In this document: positions 62,124-64,000 of the stretch, in pieces
Layout of the letters: every line of letters starts with the position of its first letter
Numbering within the stretch: the first letter of the stretch is position 1
DNA from: JBBDIK01 sp964640385
Lineage (GTDB): Bacteria > Actinomycetota > UBA4738 > JBBDHU01
Assembly: GCA_964640385.1 (NCBI GenBank)
Contig: CAZXFL010000001.1
Location: 124,001-188,000 of the forward strand
Length of the DNA: 64,000 bases
Direction of reading: 5' to 3'
Program-made: the position numbers and the translations under genes
The notes under the pieces: model-generated
Told to the model about the DNA's origin: nothing
What the model saw: the letters and a program-made list of their open reading frames with translations, nothing else
Databases searched by the model: none

Positions 62124-64000
62124 TTAGGCGTCCACCCCGGCCGCGCTCGTCTCGGCGCCCGCGCCGTTGCCGCTGCCATTGCCCGCGCCGTTGCCGACCT
62201 TGTCGATCCGGACAGCGGTCGCCTTGAACTCGGCGGTCCCGGACTTCGGGTCGGTCGCTTCGATGGTCAGCACATTCACCTCGACCTCGTCCGGGAAGTG
62301 CAGAGTCATCGAGACGAGCCCCGGACGCAAGGCGGGATCGTAGCGAACGGGCGCTTGGAGCGACCCACGCCGAGAGCTGACCTTGACGACCTCACCGTCC
62401 TTGAGCTGGTACCGCTCGGCGTCCTCCGGGGAGATGCACAAGGCTTCGTCACGCCGGAGCGGCGAGGAGTAGCCGCTGGTCTGGACCCCAGTGTTGTAGT
62501 CGGAGAGGTTCCGGACCGTCGTCAGCCGGAGCGGGTAATCGTCGTCCAGCTCGTCGACCGGTAACTCGTGGATCACGACACTGAAGGGCGCCGGCATGCC
62601 GCGCTCTTCCGGGTCGGTCGACCACAGACGCCCGTGCAGGAACGAGGCGCCGGGGTCGTCCTCGCTGGTGCAGGGCCACTGCAGGCCGCCCTCGGTCTCC
62701 AGCCGCTCGTAACTCATGCCGGTGTGCATCGGCGAGAGCGAACGCAGTTCGTTCCAGACGTTCTCGGCCATCTCGCGCGGCTCGGCGCCGTAGTCCCAGG
62801 TTCGGCCCAGCCGTCCTGCGAGGTCCGCGATGATCTGCATGTCGTCGTGGGCGTTGCCCGGAGGGTCGAGCGCCTTACGTACGCGCTGGACGCGACGCTC
62901 CGAATTGGTCACCGTGCCTTCGGACTCGCACCACGACGCCGAGGCGGGCAAGACCACGTCGGCCATCTCGGCGGTGCGCGTCAGGAAGATGTCCTGGACG
63001 ACCATGAACTCCAGCTCCTCAAGCACGTGGTTCGCGTGATTGGCGTCGGCTTCGGATTGAGCCGGGTTCTCACCGATCACGTACAGGTGGGTCAGGTCTT
63101 TGCGCGCCATCGCCTCGAACATCTCGGTGAGGTGCCAGCCGTACTTGGGCGGGATGGTGCAGTCCCACGCCTGCTCGAACCGTTGCCGCGCCTCGGGGTT
63201 CTGTTCGATGTCCTGGAACCCGGAGAGCTTGTTGGGGATCGCGCCCATGTCGCCGCCGCCCTGGACGTTGTTCTGTCCGCGGAGCGGATTGACGCCGCCG
63301 CCGTAGCGCCCGACGTTGCCCGTGAGCAGCGCTAGGTTGATCAGCGAGAGCACGTTGTCGACGGCGTTGTGGTGTTCGGTGATGCCGAGGGTCCAGCAGA
63401 TCTGCACACGGTCGGCTAGGCCCATGGTGTGCGCGAGATCGCGGATGACGTCGGCCGGGACGCCGGTCTCCGCTTCACCCCGCTCGAGCGTCCATTCCTG
63501 CACACTGGCGGCGTACTCATCGAAACCGGTGGTCCCGCGTTCGATGAACTCCTTGTGGTGGAGGTCGGCGGAGATGATCTCGCGCGCGACGGCGTTGGAG
63601 AGGGCGATGTCGGTGCCGACGTCGATGCCGAGCCAAACGTCGGCCCACTCGGCCGACGACGTGCGGCGCGGGTCGACCGCATACATCTTGGCGCCGTTGT
63701 TGATGCCCTTCAGGACGTGAAGGAAGAAGACCGGATGCGTCTCGCGCGCGTTCGACCCCCACATGACGATGAGGTCGGTATCCTCAATCTCCGCGTATGA
63801 ACTTGTGCCGCCACCTGCTCCGAATACCGTCGCCAGACCGACGACGCTGGGAGCGTGTCAGGTGCGGTTGCAGCTGTCGATGTTGTTCGTGCCCATGACC
63901 TGACGAGCGAACTTCCCGGCGAGGAAGTTCATCTCGTTCGAAGCCTTGGAGCAGCTGAACACACCGAGCGCCTGCGGTCCCCTGGCCTGTGCGACGGCGA
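62124..64000 (-). CDS. Formate dehydrogenase catalytic subunit, selenocysteine-containing (5' end outside window)
   Basis: The visible 624 residues belong to a bis-MGD formate dehydrogenase. The region before the active site reads FSCSKASNEMNFLAGKFARQ and GTNNIDSCNRT, then an in-frame TGA (63858-63860), then HAPSVVGLATVFGAGGG and DTDLIVMWGSNARETHPV. In homologues the TGA position is Cys or selenocysteine (CARVUHGPS in E. coli FdhF, CNRYCHAP-like in Cys forms). A SECIS-type hairpin follows. Next come MGD-binding segments, and a C-terminal dinucleotide-binding domain (LRLTTVRNLSDYNTGVQTSG). The last 20 residues are a Gly/Asn-rich tail. The gene is first of an operon with NuoEF, NuoF, the iron-sulfur module and mobA. 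Confidence 0.92.
63817..63860 (-). promoter_or_regulatory. SECIS element for selenocysteine insertion, with the UGA codon
   Basis: On the minus strand, immediately after the UGA (63858-63860), the mRNA can form a stem: outer pairs GCUCC (63850-63854) with GGAGC (63817-63821), inner pairs CGUCG (63842-63846) with CGACG (63828-63832), a bulged U at 63841, a C-G pair (63840/63833) and a six-base loop GGUCUG (63834-63839). The E. coli fdhF SECIS has the same bulged U and GGUCU loop, and the GGU CUG codons lie at the same distance, seventh and eighth after UGA. Confidence 0.88.

Noticed and set aside
63762..63860. The TGA as a nonsense mutation, with fdhA starting at the ATG at 63764
   Set aside because: The sequence before the TGA is clean formate dehydrogenase in the same frame, the TGA is exactly at the Cys/Sec active-site position, and a SECIS-like hairpin follows. 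Starting at 63764 would remove the active site.

Overview
This 64 kb window is a high-GC bacterial scaffold, most probably an uncultured member of the Actinomycetota. The evidence is the ftsZ-pgeF-yggS-sepF order with no ftsA, a DUF3040 gene next to the division cluster, an actinobacterial-type LexA box, an F420-type LLM oxidoreductase, MshD-like double acetyltransferases and frequent GTG starts. A run of ten N at 61237-61246 shows it is an assembled, probably metagenomic, scaffold.

Region 1 (1-17987, all minus strand) is a complete division and cell wall (dcw) cluster. From its promoter at about 17987 downwards it reads mraZ, a 38-residue membrane protein, rsmH, ftsL-like, ftsI, murE, murF, mraY, murD, ftsW, murG, murC, murB, ftsQ, ftsZ, pgeF, yggS, sepF. 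Most junctions are overlaps of a few bases, so the products are probably translationally coupled. The promoter carries four MraZ-type boxes.

Region 2 (18079-26302) holds an HNH nuclease, a MerR regulator, DUF3040, DNA polymerase IV (dinB), an MFS transporter, the error-prone polymerase dnaE2 and a DUF6504 protein. A perfect LexA palindrome sits at the promoter of DUF6504-dnaE2. The dnaE2 gene carries two copies, in opposite orientation, of a 91-bp palindromic element, both read through in frame.

Region 3 (26303-34796) is accessory: small membrane proteins, a sarcosine-oxidase-type flavoenzyme, a VapBC-like toxin-antitoxin pair, DUF402 and DUF5808 proteins, an LLM oxidoreductase overlapping an aminotransferase, an ornithine-cyclodeaminase-like enzyme and a polyprenyl-phosphate sugar-phosphate transferase homologue.

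Region 4 (34876-49223) contains UDP-sulfoquinovose synthase with a DUF2304-GT2 glycosyltransferase, a thiamine thiazole operon (thiG-thiH-thiS-thiE) under a TPP riboswitch, a PASTA kinase, a sulfite-oxidase-fold molybdoenzyme, two double-GNAT acetyltransferases, a cupredoxin-copper ATPase-YHS fusion, YqgE and a PPi-type phosphofructokinase.

Region 5 (49297-58357) encodes an ABC exporter pair, an acyltransferase, a 44-residue membrane protein, a lipoprotein, an EEP-fold hydrolase, a delta-60 repeat remnant and a secreted beta-propeller protein.

Region 6 (58479-64000) is a formate dehydrogenase locus with mobA. The catalytic subunit has an in-frame TGA exactly at the active-site Cys/Sec position, followed by a hairpin closely resembling the E. 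coli fdhF SECIS, so it is a selenoprotein. The iron-sulfur domains usually fused to its N-terminus occur in a separate gene. Two NuoF-like sequences meet at the assembly gap. No tRNA, rRNA, CRISPR array or insertion sequence was recognised, and no gene-free stretch exceeds 300 bases.
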